This document shows, one piece after another, positions 16,837 to 26,929 of a DNA stretch of 64,000 bases. Origin of the DNA: Pseudoalteromonas sp. UG3-2 (GTDB taxonomy: Bacteria; Pseudomonadota; Gammaproteobacteria; Enterobacterales; Alteromonadaceae); assembly GCF_037120705.1 (NCBI RefSeq), contig NZ_JAWLJU010000002.1, positions 3,012,001 to 3,076,000 on the forward strand, read 5' to 3'. The notes beneath the pieces were generated by a model. The model was given only the letters and a program-made list of their open reading frames with translations, was not told the DNA's origin and searched no databases. The position numbers and the translations under genes were made by a program. Positions within the stretch are counted from its first letter, which is position 1, and every line of letters starts with the position of its first letter.

Positions 16837-17898
16837 ATGAAAGTTAGCCAACAACAAGCCAGCTGGTTCGCTGAGCAGGTCGTTAATTGGTACCACTTAC
16901 ATGGTCGCAAAAGCTTACCGTGGCAATTAGGTAAAACGCCTTATAAAGTGTGGATCTCAGAAGTCATGTTGCAGCAAACCCAGGTTGCCACTGTGGTCCC
17001 ATATTTTGAGCGATTTATGGCACGATTCCCTACGGTCATAAAACTTGCCGATGCTCCAGAAGACGAAGTATTACATCACTGGACAGGGTTAGGCTACTAC
17101 GCCAGAGCGAGAAACCTACATAAAGCAGCAAAAATAATTCGCGATCAGTATCAGGGGCAGTTTCCTGAAACGCTCGAACAGGTGATGGCATTGCCAGGTA
17201 TCGGTCGCTCTACTGCTGGGGCGATATTATCACTGGCGCTAGGTCAGCATCATGCCATTTTAGATGGCAATGTAAAACGGGTGCTAGCGCGTTTTTATAT
17301 GGTGGAAGGCTGGTATGGCGTGAAAAAAGTGGAGAATACACTTTGGTCGCTTAGTGATGCCGTTACCCCAAGTGGTGATGTACGTGAGTTTAATCAAGCG
17401 ATGATGGATTTAGGTTCCGGAGTCTGTACCCGCTCAAAACCTAACTGTGAAAGTTGCCCTTTGAGTCAGCAGTGTGGTGCGTTGGCACACGATCGGGTGG
17501 CGGAGTTTCCCCATTCAAAACCAAAAAAGCAAAAGCCCAAAAAGCAGGCTCATCATTTAATTGTACGAGTTGGTAACCAAGTGCTGATGGAAAAGCGCCC
17601 AGCGGCAGGGATTTGGGGAGGGCTGTTTGGCTTTTTCGAGTTCAGTGGGCAAAGCGAACTTGAGGCGTTTGCTGCGCAGCAAGACATAGCCATAACCAAG
17701 CGTCAGACTTTGCAGCCATTTGTGCACATTTTTAGTCATTTTGAATTGACCATTACCCCAGTGGTGGTGGACCTGGATAAGGTGCCTGATTGTGTCCATG
17801 AGCAACCTTTGGTTTGGTACGACCTGCAACAGCCTCCAGAAGTTGGCCTTGCTGCACCGACAAAAAAGTTGGTTAAAGTCTTAGCGGCAATAGGGTAA
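16837..17898 (+). CDS. mutY: Adenine DNA glycosylase MutY
   Basis: Removes adenine mispaired with 8-oxoguanine, preventing G:C to T:A changes. The 353 residues contain the helix-hairpin-helix with GPD motif ([14 protein letters not shown] ... [11 protein letters not shown], catalytic Asp about residue 140). A [4Fe-4S] loop follows (C-x6-CxxC-x5-C near 190-210), and a C-terminal NUDIX-like 8-oxoG recognition domain (about 230-350). It is followed by yggX on the same strand, 63 bp later, the classical mutY-yggX pair. Confidence 0.97.
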   Translation: MKVSQQQASWFAEQVVNWYHLHGRKSLPWQLGKTPYKVWISEVMLQQTQVATVVPYFERFMARFPTVIKLADAPEDEVLHHWTGLGYYARARNLHKAAKIIRDQYQGQFPETLEQVMALPGIGRSTAGAILSLALGQHHAILDGNVKRVLARFYMVEGWYGVKKVENTLWSLSDAVTPSGDVREFNQAMMDLGSGVCTRSKPNCESCPLSQQCGALAHDRVAEFPHSKPKKQKPKKQAHHLIVRVGNQVLMEKRPAAGIWGGLFGFFEFSGQSELEAFAAQQDIAITKRQTLQPFVHIFSHFELTITPVVVDLDKVPDCVHEQPLVWYDLQQPPEVGLAAPTKKLVKVLAAIG

Positions 17899-17961
17899 AC
17901 TGACGTTATCAACTGGGTTGGCTGTAGTTCAGCCCATAAATTATTTAAAAGGTAGGTACTA

Positions 17962-18234
17962 ATGGCTCGAACAGTATTTTGTCAAAAATTACAAAAGGAA
18001 GCGCCAGGGTTGGACTTTCAACTTTATCCGGGTGAAGTCGGTGAGCGTATTTTTAATAATATCTCTAAAGAAGCTTGGCAGCAGTGGCAGCAAAAGCAAA
18101 CTATGCTTATCAACGAAAAACACCTGAACATGATGGACCCTGATCATCGCCAATTACTTGAAGAGCAAATGGTCGGTTTTTTGTTTGAAGGCAAAGACGT
18201 TGAAATTGAAGGCTACCGCCCACCAGAGCAGTAA
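17962..18234 (+). CDS. yggX: YggX-family Fe(II)-trafficking protein
   Basis: A 90-residue cytoplasmic protein linked to iron trafficking and protection of Fe-S enzymes from oxidation. Family marks are the N-terminal ARTVFCQKL (with the conserved Cys), the [10 protein letters not shown] stretch, and the C-terminal EGYRPP. It follows mutY, itself an Fe-S enzyme, and ends at a strong terminator shared with convergent ispB. Confidence 0.96.
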   Translation: MARTVFCQKLQKEAPGLDFQLYPGEVGERIFNNISKEAWQQWQQKQTMLINEKHLNMMDPDHRQLLEEQMVGFLFEGKDVEIEGYRPPEQ

Positions 18235-18244
18235 ATTAAGCATT

Positions 18245-18272
18245 AAAAAAGGTCGCTATAGCGACCTTTTTT
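18245..18272. terminator. Bidirectional terminator between yggX and ispB
   Basis: GGTCGC-TATA-GCGACC with a run of six A before and six T after, so it can stop transcription from both sides. Confidence 0.9.
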
Positions 18273-18288
18273 ATTACTCGAAAAAATA

Positions 18289-19260
18289 TCAATAGTCGCG
18301 GTCGACTGAAATTTCAGCCAGAGCTATTAAGGCTTGTTTATAGTCAGACTGTGGCAGTACATCGAGCTGCGCAATGGCTTTTTGCGCCTCTTCTTGGGCT
18401 TTTGCCATGGTAAAATCAAGCGCTTTAGTGTCACTTAGGGTAGCTAAAATATCATCGATGTATTCTAAGCCATCACCTTGTTCAATGGCTTTACGGATCT
18501 GCTCAGTTTGTGCTGATGATGCTTTTTGCATTGCGTAAATAAGCGGTAAGGTCGGTTTTCCTTCCGCCAAGTCATCACCGATGTTTTTGCCTAATAGCTC
18601 AGCATTGGCGCTGTAATCCAAGATATCATCAACTAGCTGAAACGCAGTGCCTAGGTGCATACCATACAGCTTTAGTGCTTGCTTCACTTCTTCTGACTGC
18701 TCTAAAACCACTGCTGGTAACAGGGTAGCCGCTTCGAATAATTTTGCTGTCTTGCTGTATATCACCTGCATATAGCTTTGCTCGGTGGTATCTGGGTCAT
18801 TACAGTTCATTAACTGCAAAACTTCGCCTTCGGCAATCACATTGGTGGCATCAGCGAGTATGCCCATGACTTCCATATTGCCAAGACCAACCATCAACTG
18901 AAACGAACGAGTGTAGATAAAATCACCAACTAATACACTAGCGGCATTACCAAACTCTGCGTTGGCGGTCGGTTCACCTCGGCGCAGTGCAGACTCATCG
19001 ACGACATCATCGTGCAATAAGGTTGCGGTATGAATAAACTCAATGATGGTTGCTAGGGTTATGTGTTTGTCACCCTCGTAACCTAGTGCACGTGCTGCAA
19101 GCAATGCTAGCATCGGGCGAATGCGCTTACCGCCACTATTGACTATGTATAAGCCCAGCTGCTTTACGAGTGCAACATCAGATTGCATTTGCTGGTGTAT
19201 AAGTTGGTTGACATCAAGCATGTCTTGTTCAACCAATGTTTGGATAGTTTTTATATCCAT
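18289..19260 (-). CDS. ispB: Polyprenyl (octaprenyl-type) diphosphate synthase
   Basis: Elongates farnesyl diphosphate with isopentenyl diphosphate to make the quinone side chain. The 323 residues hold both Asp-rich motifs, DDVVDES (first, about residue 85) and DDILD (second, about 210), plus GGKRIRPML near residue 48. The ATG at 19260 has GGAG a few bases upstream and matches the E. coli start, so an in-frame TTG at 19275 is not used. It is divergent from rplU-rpmA-obg, as in E. coli. Chain length cannot be read from the sequence with certainty. Its product feeds ubiA, also in this window. Confidence 0.95.
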   Translation of the reverse strand: MDIKTIQTLVEQDMLDVNQLIHQQMQSDVALVKQLGLYIVNSGGKRIRPMLALLAARALGYEGDKHITLATIIEFIHTATLLHDDVVDESALRRGEPTANAEFGNAASVLVGDFIYTRSFQLMVGLGNMEVMGILADATNVIAEGEVLQLMNCNDPDTTEQSYMQVIYSKTAKLFEAATLLPAVVLEQSEEVKQALKLYGMHLGTAFQLVDDILDYSANAELLGKNIGDDLAEGKPTLPLIYAMQKASSAQTEQIRKAIEQGDGLEYIDDILATLSDTKALDFTMAKAQEEAQKAIAQLDVLPQSDYKQALIALAEISVDRDY

Positions 19261-19275
19261 CGTGCTCCGAGCCAA

Positions 19276-19587
19276 TCTATTAACCGAGAATGAATAAACG
19301 CCGATGATTGTACTACAAAAAAAAGCCCGACTCGATATTTTGTCCGAGTTAAGGATAAAAAAGCGGTTTTATGCTGTTTTTTTGTCCTTTTGTAACCGTA
19401 AACTAGGCTAAAAGGGTGAGGTTGTACTTTTATTGGGTAAATTGGCTTTTTCCCTGCTGCTGGCGGTTATAGCGATATTAAGGTTGAAAAAAGAGCTTGG
19501 CTTTGACATTTTTTTGACTAAAATAGGAGAAAATATTTGATAGCCCTCATGCGAGCTAATTTTTATTCACTTTCTTCAAAAATACAC
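19276..19587. other. Divergent ispB/rplU intergenic region
   Basis: About 310 bp with AT-rich tracts and TTGACA/TTGACT hexamers near 19503-19519 that could serve extra rplU promoters. No gene or riboswitch-like structure is recognised. Confidence 0.35.
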
Positions 19588-19616
19588 TTGCGCGGTTGTG
19601 AGCATTAGCGTAAACT
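19588..19616 (+). promoter_or_regulatory. Candidate rplU promoter
   Basis: TTGCGC, a 17-bp spacer and TAAACT, followed by the GC-rich discriminator TCGCGCCC, about 60 bp upstream of the rplU ATG. The pattern fits a growth-regulated ribosomal promoter, but the hexamers are imperfect. Confidence 0.45.
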
Positions 19617-19677
19617 TCGCGCCCTATTGAAGAATATTAAGTTGCGTCGATTTGAGGGCGCACAGACGGAGTTAATT

Positions 19678-19989
19678 ATGTACGCGGTTTTCCAAAGTGG
19701 TGGTAAACAGCACCGTGTGACTGAAGGTCAAACAATTCGTTTAGAAAAACTAAACGTTGAAACTGGTGCAGCAGTTGAATTTGATTCAGTACTTCTAATT
19801 GCTGATGGTGAAAAAATCGAGATCGGTGCACCGTTCGTAAACGGTGGCAAGGTAACAGCTGAGGTTGTTTCTCACGGTCGTGGCGAGAAAGTTAAGATTG
19901 TTAAGTTTAGACGTCGTAAGCATTCTCGTAAGCAGATGGGCCACCGTCAGTGGTTCACTGAAGTTAAAATCACTGGCATTAGCGCTTAA
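19678..19989 (+). CDS. rplU: 50S ribosomal protein L21
   Basis: Binds 23S rRNA in the large subunit. The 103 residues begin [14 protein letters not shown] and contain the [16 protein letters not shown] basic core and the [11 protein letters not shown]-terminus. The ATG at 19678 has ACGGAG upstream and fits the family start. An in-frame ATG at 19627 lies in the leader. First gene of rplU-rpmA, with obg further downstream. Confidence 0.98.
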   Translation: MYAVFQSGGKQHRVTEGQTIRLEKLNVETGAAVEFDSVLLIADGEKIEIGAPFVNGGKVTAEVVSHGRGEKVKIVKFRRRKHSRKQMGHRQWFTEVKITGISA

Positions 19990-20009
19990 TAATTTAGAGG
20001 TACAGAAAG

Positions 20010-20267
20010 ATGGCACATAAGAAGGCAGCTGGTAGTACTCGTAACGGTCGCGATTCCGAAAGTAAACGTTTAGGTGTTAAACGTTTCGGTGGCGAGTCAG
20101 TTCTTGCGGGTAACATCATCGTTCGTCAGCGTGGTACTAAGTTCCACGCAGGTACTAACGCAGGTATCGGTAAAGACCACACAATCTTCGCAAAAGCAGA
20201 CGGTAAAGTTGTTTTTGAGCAGAAAGGTCCTTTAAACCGTAAATACGTTAGCATCGTTGCTGAGTAA
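20010..20267 (+). CDS. rpmA: 50S ribosomal protein L27
   Basis: An 85-residue large-subunit protein whose N-terminal tail reaches the peptidyl-transferase centre. It starts [20 protein letters not shown] with the usual [21 protein letters not shown] core (here [15 protein letters not shown]). It lies 20 bp after rplU with AGAGG upstream. The operon ends at a strong terminator just after it. Confidence 0.98.
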   Translation: MAHKKAAGSTRNGRDSESKRLGVKRFGGESVLAGNIIVRQRGTKFHAGTNAGIGKDHTIFAKADGKVVFEQKGPLNRKYVSIVAE

Positions 20268-20286
20268 TCGGTATTAAATACTGAAA

Positions 20287-20310
20287 AACCCCGCTTAGGC
20301 GGGGTTTTTT
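20287..20310 (+). terminator. rplU-rpmA terminator
   Basis: AACCCCGC-TTAG-GCGGGGTT followed by further T residues, 20 bp after the rpmA stop. Confidence 0.92.
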
Positions 20311-20418
20311 GTTTTTAGCGTATAGAACATTAGCATAGCTCTACTCGCCTTGCTGCATTATCTATGATGTAGCTGCTATAATGGCGTAGTGAGTTTCAGA
20401 CCGAGTTAAAGAGTTTAA

Positions 20419-21579
<1,161 letters not shown>

Positions 21580-21593
21580 CGATAAATCAGTAC

Positions 21594-21623
21594 AAAAAAG
21601 GCCAATGGAAATTGGCCTTTTTT
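21594..21623 (+). terminator. obg terminator
   Basis: AAAAAAGGCCAAT-GGAA-ATTGGCCTTTTTT immediately after obg, a classical stem with an A-run before and T-run after. Confidence 0.9.
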
Positions 21624-21783
21624 GTTGCTCGCTTAAATTTATTAAGGTTTGCTAAGCAGTGATATACTGCGAGCAATGCCACGCAATACTGGCCTGCACT
21701 CGATTGTGTATTGGTTTTAGAAGCAACGCATAATCATAAGGTTAATATAAAAATTAATACAAAGACATTAGAAAAGGTACATT

Positions 21784-22275
21784 GTGATAATTTCAATGAT
21801 AGCTGCGATGGCACACAATCGTGTCATCGGTAAAGACAACGATATGCCCTGGCATTTGCCGGCCGATCTACAACATTTTAAAAAGGTCACGCTCGGAAAA
21901 CCGGTGTTGATGGGTAGAAAAACATTTGAATCTATTGGTAGGCCTTTACCGGGAAGGCGCAATATCGTCATATCAAGAAATAACGACTATAGCAAAGAAG
22001 GGATTGAGGTTGTCGGCTCTGTAGAGGCTGCTCTAGAGCTTGTTAAGGGCAGTGACGAAGTTATGGTTATCGGTGGCGGTCATATTTATGAGCTATTCTT
22101 ACCGTTTGCGCAACGACTGTATTTAACCTTTATCGACTTAGAAGTGGCTGGTGATACGCAATTTCCAGATTACTTAAGTCAAGGTCAGTGGCAGGAGGTT
22201 GCAACTGAAAGTAATGAGCCTGATGCAAAAAATAATCATAGTTATAAATTCGTAACACTCGACAAAAAACTATGA
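21784..22275 (+). CDS. folA: Dihydrofolate reductase
   Basis: Reduces dihydrofolate to tetrahydrofolate with NADPH. The 163 residues show the family pattern: MIAAMAHNRVIG at the start, the DNDMPWHLPADL loop with the proton-relay Asp28, MGRKTFESIGRPLPGR for NADPH and folate contacts, and VIGGGHIY near residue 98. Translation starts at GTG (21784) with AAGG upstream, because homology begins there and no upstream ATG is in frame. The gene is monocistronic. It works with folE2, folB and folK found elsewhere in this window. Confidence 0.97.
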   Translation: MIISMIAAMAHNRVIGKDNDMPWHLPADLQHFKKVTLGKPVLMGRKTFESIGRPLPGRRNIVISRNNDYSKEGIEVVGSVEAALELVKGSDEVMVIGGGHIYELFLPFAQRLYLTFIDLEVAGDTQFPDYLSQGQWQEVATESNEPDAKNNHSYKFVTLDKKL

Positions 22276-22356
22276 GTTTCTTGCTAACAATTGCTTAGAT
22301 TGCTAAAATATAGCCAGTTATGTGCTATACGAATAAAGTATTAAAGGGTCTGTGTA

Positions 22357-22731
22357 ATGAAATTAACTACCGTGCTTCTATCAGCGTCTATTGCTGTTGC
22401 TTCACTTTCTTTCAGTAATACTGCAGCGGCTAATGAGCAGTTAGCTTTGTCAATGTGTGAGTATATTGCAGCAGATGATAAAAACCGCATTCGCAAAACG
22501 CTGAGAACAGCGCGTATTAAAATGCGTAATATTTACGATGCTATTCAGTGTAATGGCAATAGCCTTTTACGTCATGCTATTGCCAGTAATGCTACAGACG
22601 CTGGTGAGTACATTGTTAAAAGTATTCCAAAAAGTGCGTTAGAAGATGGTAGTGATATCGCTTGGGCCGAGTCTAACGGCCACGGTGGCTCGCCACTGAT
22701 CGCTATCATAAAAGACCGCGCAGGCCTATAA
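22357..22731 (+). CDS. DUF3718 family exported protein
   Basis: A 124-residue protein of unknown function with a clear signal peptide (about 1-25, cleavage after AAA). The mature domain fits the DUF3718 pattern found in marine gammaproteobacteria: two Cys (CEYIAADDKNRIRK and CNGNSLLRHA) that could form a disulfide, and a basic central helix. It has its own terminator and stands alone between folA and a repeat element. No enzymatic motif is visible, and a periplasmic location is inferred from the signal peptide. Confidence 0.75.
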   Translation: MKLTTVLLSASIAVASLSFSNTAAANEQLALSMCEYIAADDKNRIRKTLRTARIKMRNIYDAIQCNGNSLLRHAIASNATDAGEYIVKSIPKSALEDGSDIAWAESNGHGGSPLIAIIKDRAGL

Positions 22732-22786
22732 TTCTTTAACTACTTGCTTATTAGCCGATATAAGAAAATAAGCAACTAGAATGCCC

Positions 22787-22812
22787 AAAGCCCTCATTTA
22801 TGAGGGCTTTTT
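22787..22812 (+). terminator. Terminator after the DUF3718 gene
   Basis: AAAGCCCTCA-TTTA-TGAGGGCTTT followed by two more T residues. Confidence 0.88.
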
Positions 22813-22830
22813 ACGTTTTACCGCCGTGCT

Positions 22831-22991
22831 ATACCAATCCGCATTAATACTTGCTCAATTTGAGGGAGCAAATTCGACGCTAACTGTGTTAAAAATTTCT
22901 CATTTAAAACAACTAAATAGCAAAATTTTCGCCTAGTTATCGACAGAATTTTCTTGCCTCAAATAGACCACTTAATTAAGTGGATTGGTAT
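22831..22991. repeat. 161-bp MITE-like repeat, copy 2
   Basis: Same length and the same terminal sequences (ATACCAATCCGCATTAAT ... ATTGGTAT) as copy 1 at 8980-9140, with scattered substitutions internally. It lies between the DUF3718 terminator and the hpf promoter region and has no coding capacity. Confidence 0.88.
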
Positions 22992-23156
22992 TAATTCGCT
23001 AGCTGCCTTTTATTTTTAATGCTCAGATTGCGTTCACCACTTGATAAAAATCAAGCCATTCTAAATTTTGTCATAAATTTCTGTTACGACCTCTTGAGAA
23101 ATTACCTATTCATGCCAATACTAATGTTAAGGGTAAACGCAAAAGAAGGATTGCAT

Positions 23157-23513
23157 ATGAAAATTAACCTTTCTGGTCACCATGTAGATGTAACCGATGC
23201 TGTTAAAGACCACGTTAACGAAAAGTTTGCCAAGATCGCTAACCACTTTCCATCGTTGTTATCCCTTGACATCATCATCAGCAAAGAACACAAACAATTT
23301 AATACTGAAATTACCACCAACTATGCAGGTAGTCGCATAGCGGTCAAAGGAGAAGACGACATTATGTATCCAGCTATTGCAAAAGCGGCTAAAAAGCTGG
23401 ATGCGGCGTTGAAACACCGTAAAGGTCAACTTAAGGCCAATAAACATCAAAAACCGGTGAGCACTACGCCACCTATTGCCCATGAAATTATTCAAGAGAT
23501 GGAGCTGAAATAG
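23157..23513 (+). CDS. hpf: Ribosome hibernation/stabilisation factor, HPF/RaiA family
   Basis: Binds the 30S decoding region of idle ribosomes and holds them inactive in stationary phase or stress. The 118 residues follow the short HPF fold: MKINLSGHHVDVTDAVKDHV at the start, ISKEHKQF, and DIMYPAIAKAAKKLDAALKHRK, with a basic tail. There is no long-HPF C-terminal domain. The ATG at 23157 has AAGGA 7 bases upstream, whereas longer in-frame starts run into the region after the repeat element. It is intermediate between Hpf and RaiA, so the exact paralogue is not certain. Confidence 0.9.
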   Translation: MKINLSGHHVDVTDAVKDHVNEKFAKIANHFPSLLSLDIIISKEHKQFNTEITTNYAGSRIAVKGEDDIMYPAIAKAAKKLDAALKHRKGQLKANKHQKPVSTTPPIAHEIIQEMELK

Positions 23514-23536
23514 CCCCACTCAAACAAAAATAGCAT

Positions 23537-23558
23537 AAGGCCCTTCGGGGCCTTTTTT
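23537..23558 (+). terminator. hpf terminator
   Basis: AAGGCCC-TTCG-GGGCCTT followed by a T-run, a stable tetraloop hairpin 23 bp after the stop. Confidence 0.92.
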
Positions 23559-23601
23559 GTTACACTCGCACTATCAAGTAGCAGCTGGTCATTTTGACTG
23601 T

Positions 23602-24519
23602 ATGACAGATTACCAACAGATATTACAACAAGCATGTCAGTTCGTTAAACCGCTTCTTAATAAAGGTAAGGTGGCTGATTATATTCCGGCCTTGGCTGAA
23701 CAGCCGCTGGAGCAATTCTCGGTGGCGCTGCATACCGTTGATGGTGAAACCTTCAGCGCAGGTGATATCGATGCTCAGTTTACTATTCAGTCGGTTTCCA
23801 AAGTCATGACGCTAACTCTAGCGCTACAACGCTACGGTGATGAGTTATGGCAAAGGGTAGGCAAAGAACCGTCAGGCACTGCATTTAACTCACTCACTCA
23901 GCTAGAGTTTGAAAATGGTATTCCCCGCAACCCTTTTATTAATGCTGGGGCAATAGTGACTTGCGACGCTTTGTATTCACGCCTCTCTGCTCCTATTCAC
24001 ACTATGCTAGAGAGCTACAGAGCAATGGCTGGCAATGATAAGCTTTGTATTAATAAAGTGGTTGCGCAGTCGGAGTATGATCACCGTTACCGCAATGCCG
24101 CAATGGCCTACTTGATGAAGTCGTTTGGTAACTTTGCCAATGAAGTAGATGATGTGCTGTGGTCTTATTTTAACTTTTGTGCCATTGAAATGACCACCAC
24201 AGAGTTGGCTAAATCTTTTTCTTACCTTTCCAACCAGGGCTATTGTGAACACTCAGGTCAACAAGTGCTGAGTCATAAGCAAACCAAACAATTAAACTCG
24301 CTACTATTCACCAGTGGTTTGTATGACGCCGCTGGGGACTTTGGTTATCGTGTAGGTATGCCTGGAAAGTCTGGAGTGGGTGGCGCCATCATTGCTGTGG
24401 TTCCTAACCGTTTTACCATTTCTGTGTGGTCTCCGGGGCTGGATAAGGTAGGGAACTCTTTAGCTGGTATTGCTGCGTTGGAATTTCTATCCGATAAGTT
24501 AGGTACGGCTATCTTCTAA
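23602..24519 (+). CDS. glsA: Glutaminase
   Basis: Hydrolyses L-glutamine to glutamate and ammonia. The 305 residues have the serine-dependent glutaminase fold with the Ser-x-x-Lys pair in QSVSKVMTL (about residue 62), ENGIPRNPFINAGAI, and the C-terminal GKSGVGGAIIAVVPN. An in-frame TTG at 23557 falls in the hpf terminator, so the ATG at 23602, which gives the usual family length, is chosen. It is convergent with gsk, and a long inverted repeat spans its stop codon. Confidence 0.94.
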   Translation: MTDYQQILQQACQFVKPLLNKGKVADYIPALAEQPLEQFSVALHTVDGETFSAGDIDAQFTIQSVSKVMTLTLALQRYGDELWQRVGKEPSGTAFNSLTQLEFENGIPRNPFINAGAIVTCDALYSRLSAPIHTMLESYRAMAGNDKLCINKVVAQSEYDHRYRNAAMAYLMKSFGNFANEVDDVLWSYFNFCAIEMTTTELAKSFSYLSNQGYCEHSGQQVLSHKQTKQLNSLLFTSGLYDAAGDFGYRVGMPGKSGVGGAIIAVVPNRFTISVWSPGLDKVGNSLAGIAALEFLSDKLGTAIF

Positions 24520-24533
24520 CACCAGCCGTACCT
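24501..24533. terminator. Hairpin between convergent glsA and gsk
   Basis: Perfect 10-bp stem AGGTACGGCT / AGCCGTACCT with a 13-nt loop containing the glsA stop codon. It lacks a clear T-run, so its role as a terminator is only probable. Confidence 0.5.
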
Positions 24534-24540
24534 ATAAATC

Positions 24541-25845
24541 TTATTTTTCCCAGTACGATTGCTCTAATGAGTCTTCACGCTCTGGCAAACCACGTGATAA
24601 GCGCGGTGAGTGCTGTACTAATACCTCATAGCTGGCACGGTTAGCGTATTTACTGATCTGTGCCAAAGAAGAGTAAGTAATGGCATTTTGCTCATGCTTA
24701 GCTGAGTTAGGCACGTTTAGTTTATGATATTCGTTGGCACAAATATCATGTAATACTGCCGCTAATGCACAATCTCCAGCACCATTGGTGTTTTTGATGA
24801 TGTCGGGGCCGCCCATGTAAGGCGCGGTATGACTGTATGCTCGAATAGGGTTGTCACACTGAGCGCGCTTCATCGCCCGAGAAAACTCATAACGATTGAA
24901 TTCAGGGATGGCGCCAGGCAGTAATGGATATTCGGTGGCTCGTTTACAGCTGTCATCAACATAACCGGCCATAAATAACCCTTTGGCACCGGCAGTGCAA
25001 ATGACCAAATCAGCCCAATCAAGCGCTTTGTCAGCGGCAAGTAAAGGATCGTTAAAACCGGTAATGGCTTCACCTTCCTCTTCGTTCATGGCCAAAATAT
25101 CAACGTGTTTAGCGACAAAGTCAGCCCACCACTTAGGATCTTGTTCAATAAGAAACTTAGTGCCCAGAGTCAGCACCACTGGAACGCCCGCCTTGTTTGC
25201 ATACTCAACGGCTTGCATGGTCGCTTGAGTCATGGTTTCCTCACCATGTGTACGCATTAAATAGGCGCTGATCACCAGAGCCGAGGAGTTTTCGATCAGT
25301 GTTTGGCAAATAGACTCAGGGCGTAAATGGTTCATCAGCCCGGCACTAATTGCAAAGGTGCGCTCACCACTATCATCAATTAAAGTGAAGCAGCGGCCAA
25401 TTGGGCCATCAACCGGTTGCAGGTAATCGAGATCAACACGGCTAGAGGTGTTACACAAAAACTTGTAGGCATAGCTACCGATCTTGATGTTCTCACTCAT
25501 GACACCTAGCAGCACAGAACGGTCATCCGCTAATACCGAGTAATTGTGCATGGTGTTACCTATTGTACCGCCAGCAAATTCATAGTCGATCATGCCATCA
25601 CGTTTTAGCCTGTCATAAAGGGCGTTGGTGACATCATTGTCTATCACTTGTGACATTCCGCGCTGTAAGTGAAACTCATCAAGGAAAGCTTGGTCTACTT
25701 TGGCTTCTATATCTACGACAATCTGGTCGATACCACAGATATAGCTCCTTTTTAGCCGATCATCAGCGTGTAACTGGTTAATAAGCGGATCTTTATCTTC
25801 CACCGGAAAATAGTGTTTATGCCTACGGCGTCCCGGAAATTTCAT
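24541..25845 (-). CDS. gsk: Inosine-guanosine kinase
   Basis: Phosphorylates guanosine and inosine to GMP and IMP in purine salvage. The 434-residue PfkB/ribokinase-family protein matches E. coli Gsk along its length: MKFPGRRRHKHYFPV start, EFAGGTIGNTMHNYSVLADD, and the catalytic NTNGAGDCALAAVLHD motif with the base Asp. It ends SLEQSYWEK. It is divergent from tadA. Together with purL and guaB it represents the purine genes of the window. Confidence 0.97.
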   Translation of the reverse strand: MKFPGRRRHKHYFPVEDKDPLINQLHADDRLKRSYICGIDQIVVDIEAKVDQAFLDEFHLQRGMSQVIDNDVTNALYDRLKRDGMIDYEFAGGTIGNTMHNYSVLADDRSVLLGVMSENIKIGSYAYKFLCNTSSRVDLDYLQPVDGPIGRCFTLIDDSGERTFAISAGLMNHLRPESICQTLIENSSALVISAYLMRTHGEETMTQATMQAVEYANKAGVPVVLTLGTKFLIEQDPKWWADFVAKHVDILAMNEEEGEAITGFNDPLLAADKALDWADLVICTAGAKGLFMAGYVDDSCKRATEYPLLPGAIPEFNRYEFSRAMKRAQCDNPIRAYSHTAPYMGGPDIIKNTNGAGDCALAAVLHDICANEYHKLNVPNSAKHEQNAITYSSLAQISKYANRASYEVLVQHSPRLSRGLPEREDSLEQSYWEK

Positions 25846-26055
25846 ATTTTACCCGTGTGTTTTTGAGCTTACGAAATAAAAAAAGCGGCGAATTATAGCG
25901 TAAATTAGCCTAACTGAGCCACGGGAAATTTGCGAAATTTTGCAATAATTCCCGAAAAAGAGCGGATAACTTCCTTTAACTTGCTGACTTTACTTATAAA
26001 AAGTTGATTTTTCACTGACTTAGTTTATTTAAGAATAGCAGTTCAAGCACCATAA

Positions 26056-26604
<549 letters not shown>

Positions 26605-26607
<3 letters not shown>

Positions 26608-26630
26608 CAAAGCCTATTATGGCTTTGCTA
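26605..26630. terminator. Inverted repeat at the tadA/small-gene junction
   Basis: TAGCAAAGCC-TATTAT-GGCTTTGCTA, a perfect 10-bp stem covering both stop codons of the convergent genes. There is no T-run, so the terminator role is tentative. Confidence 0.45.
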
Positions 26631-26793
26631 CGGCGGCTCTGAACTCTCTTTGCTCTTCCATTTGGATCAAAGCAAAAATACGATGGCGTAACAACGTCTT
26701 ACGATGTGCGTTTTTGAGTTTAATGCGACGACGGTTGGGGGAAGTAAACCGAGTATTGCGTTTAAATTGATGAGTTCGACGTCTTCTCAACAT
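26617..26793 (-). CDS. Small basic protein of unknown function (58 residues)
   Basis: An unrecognised 58-codon frame that starts MLRRRRTHQFKRNTRF and ends AVAKP. It is highly basic, with Arg/Lys clusters over its first 40 residues, then a short amphipathic stretch (RIFALIQMEEQREF). A perfect AGGAGG lies five bases before the ATG, one of the strongest Shine-Dalgarno sequences in the window, which argues for translation. It sits between tadA (convergent, ending 10 bp away) and mltF (upstream, same strand). An inverted repeat (26605-26630) spans its stop codon. It could be a ribosome- or nucleic-acid-binding peptide, but that is inference from charge only. Confidence 0.65.
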   Translation of the reverse strand: MLRRRRTHQFKRNTRFTSPNRRRIKLKNAHRKTLLRHRIFALIQMEEQREFRAAVAKP

Positions 26794-26929
26794 AGAACCT
26801 CCTGATGTGAGAGATTGTGCTGCATAGCGCGCAGCGTTTTATAGAGTTATAGATACGCTACGCTAATGACAGATTTATGACCTTGGGAGAATTTTTTCAA
26901 GTCTTTTACAGTGTGTGTTGAAACCAAGT

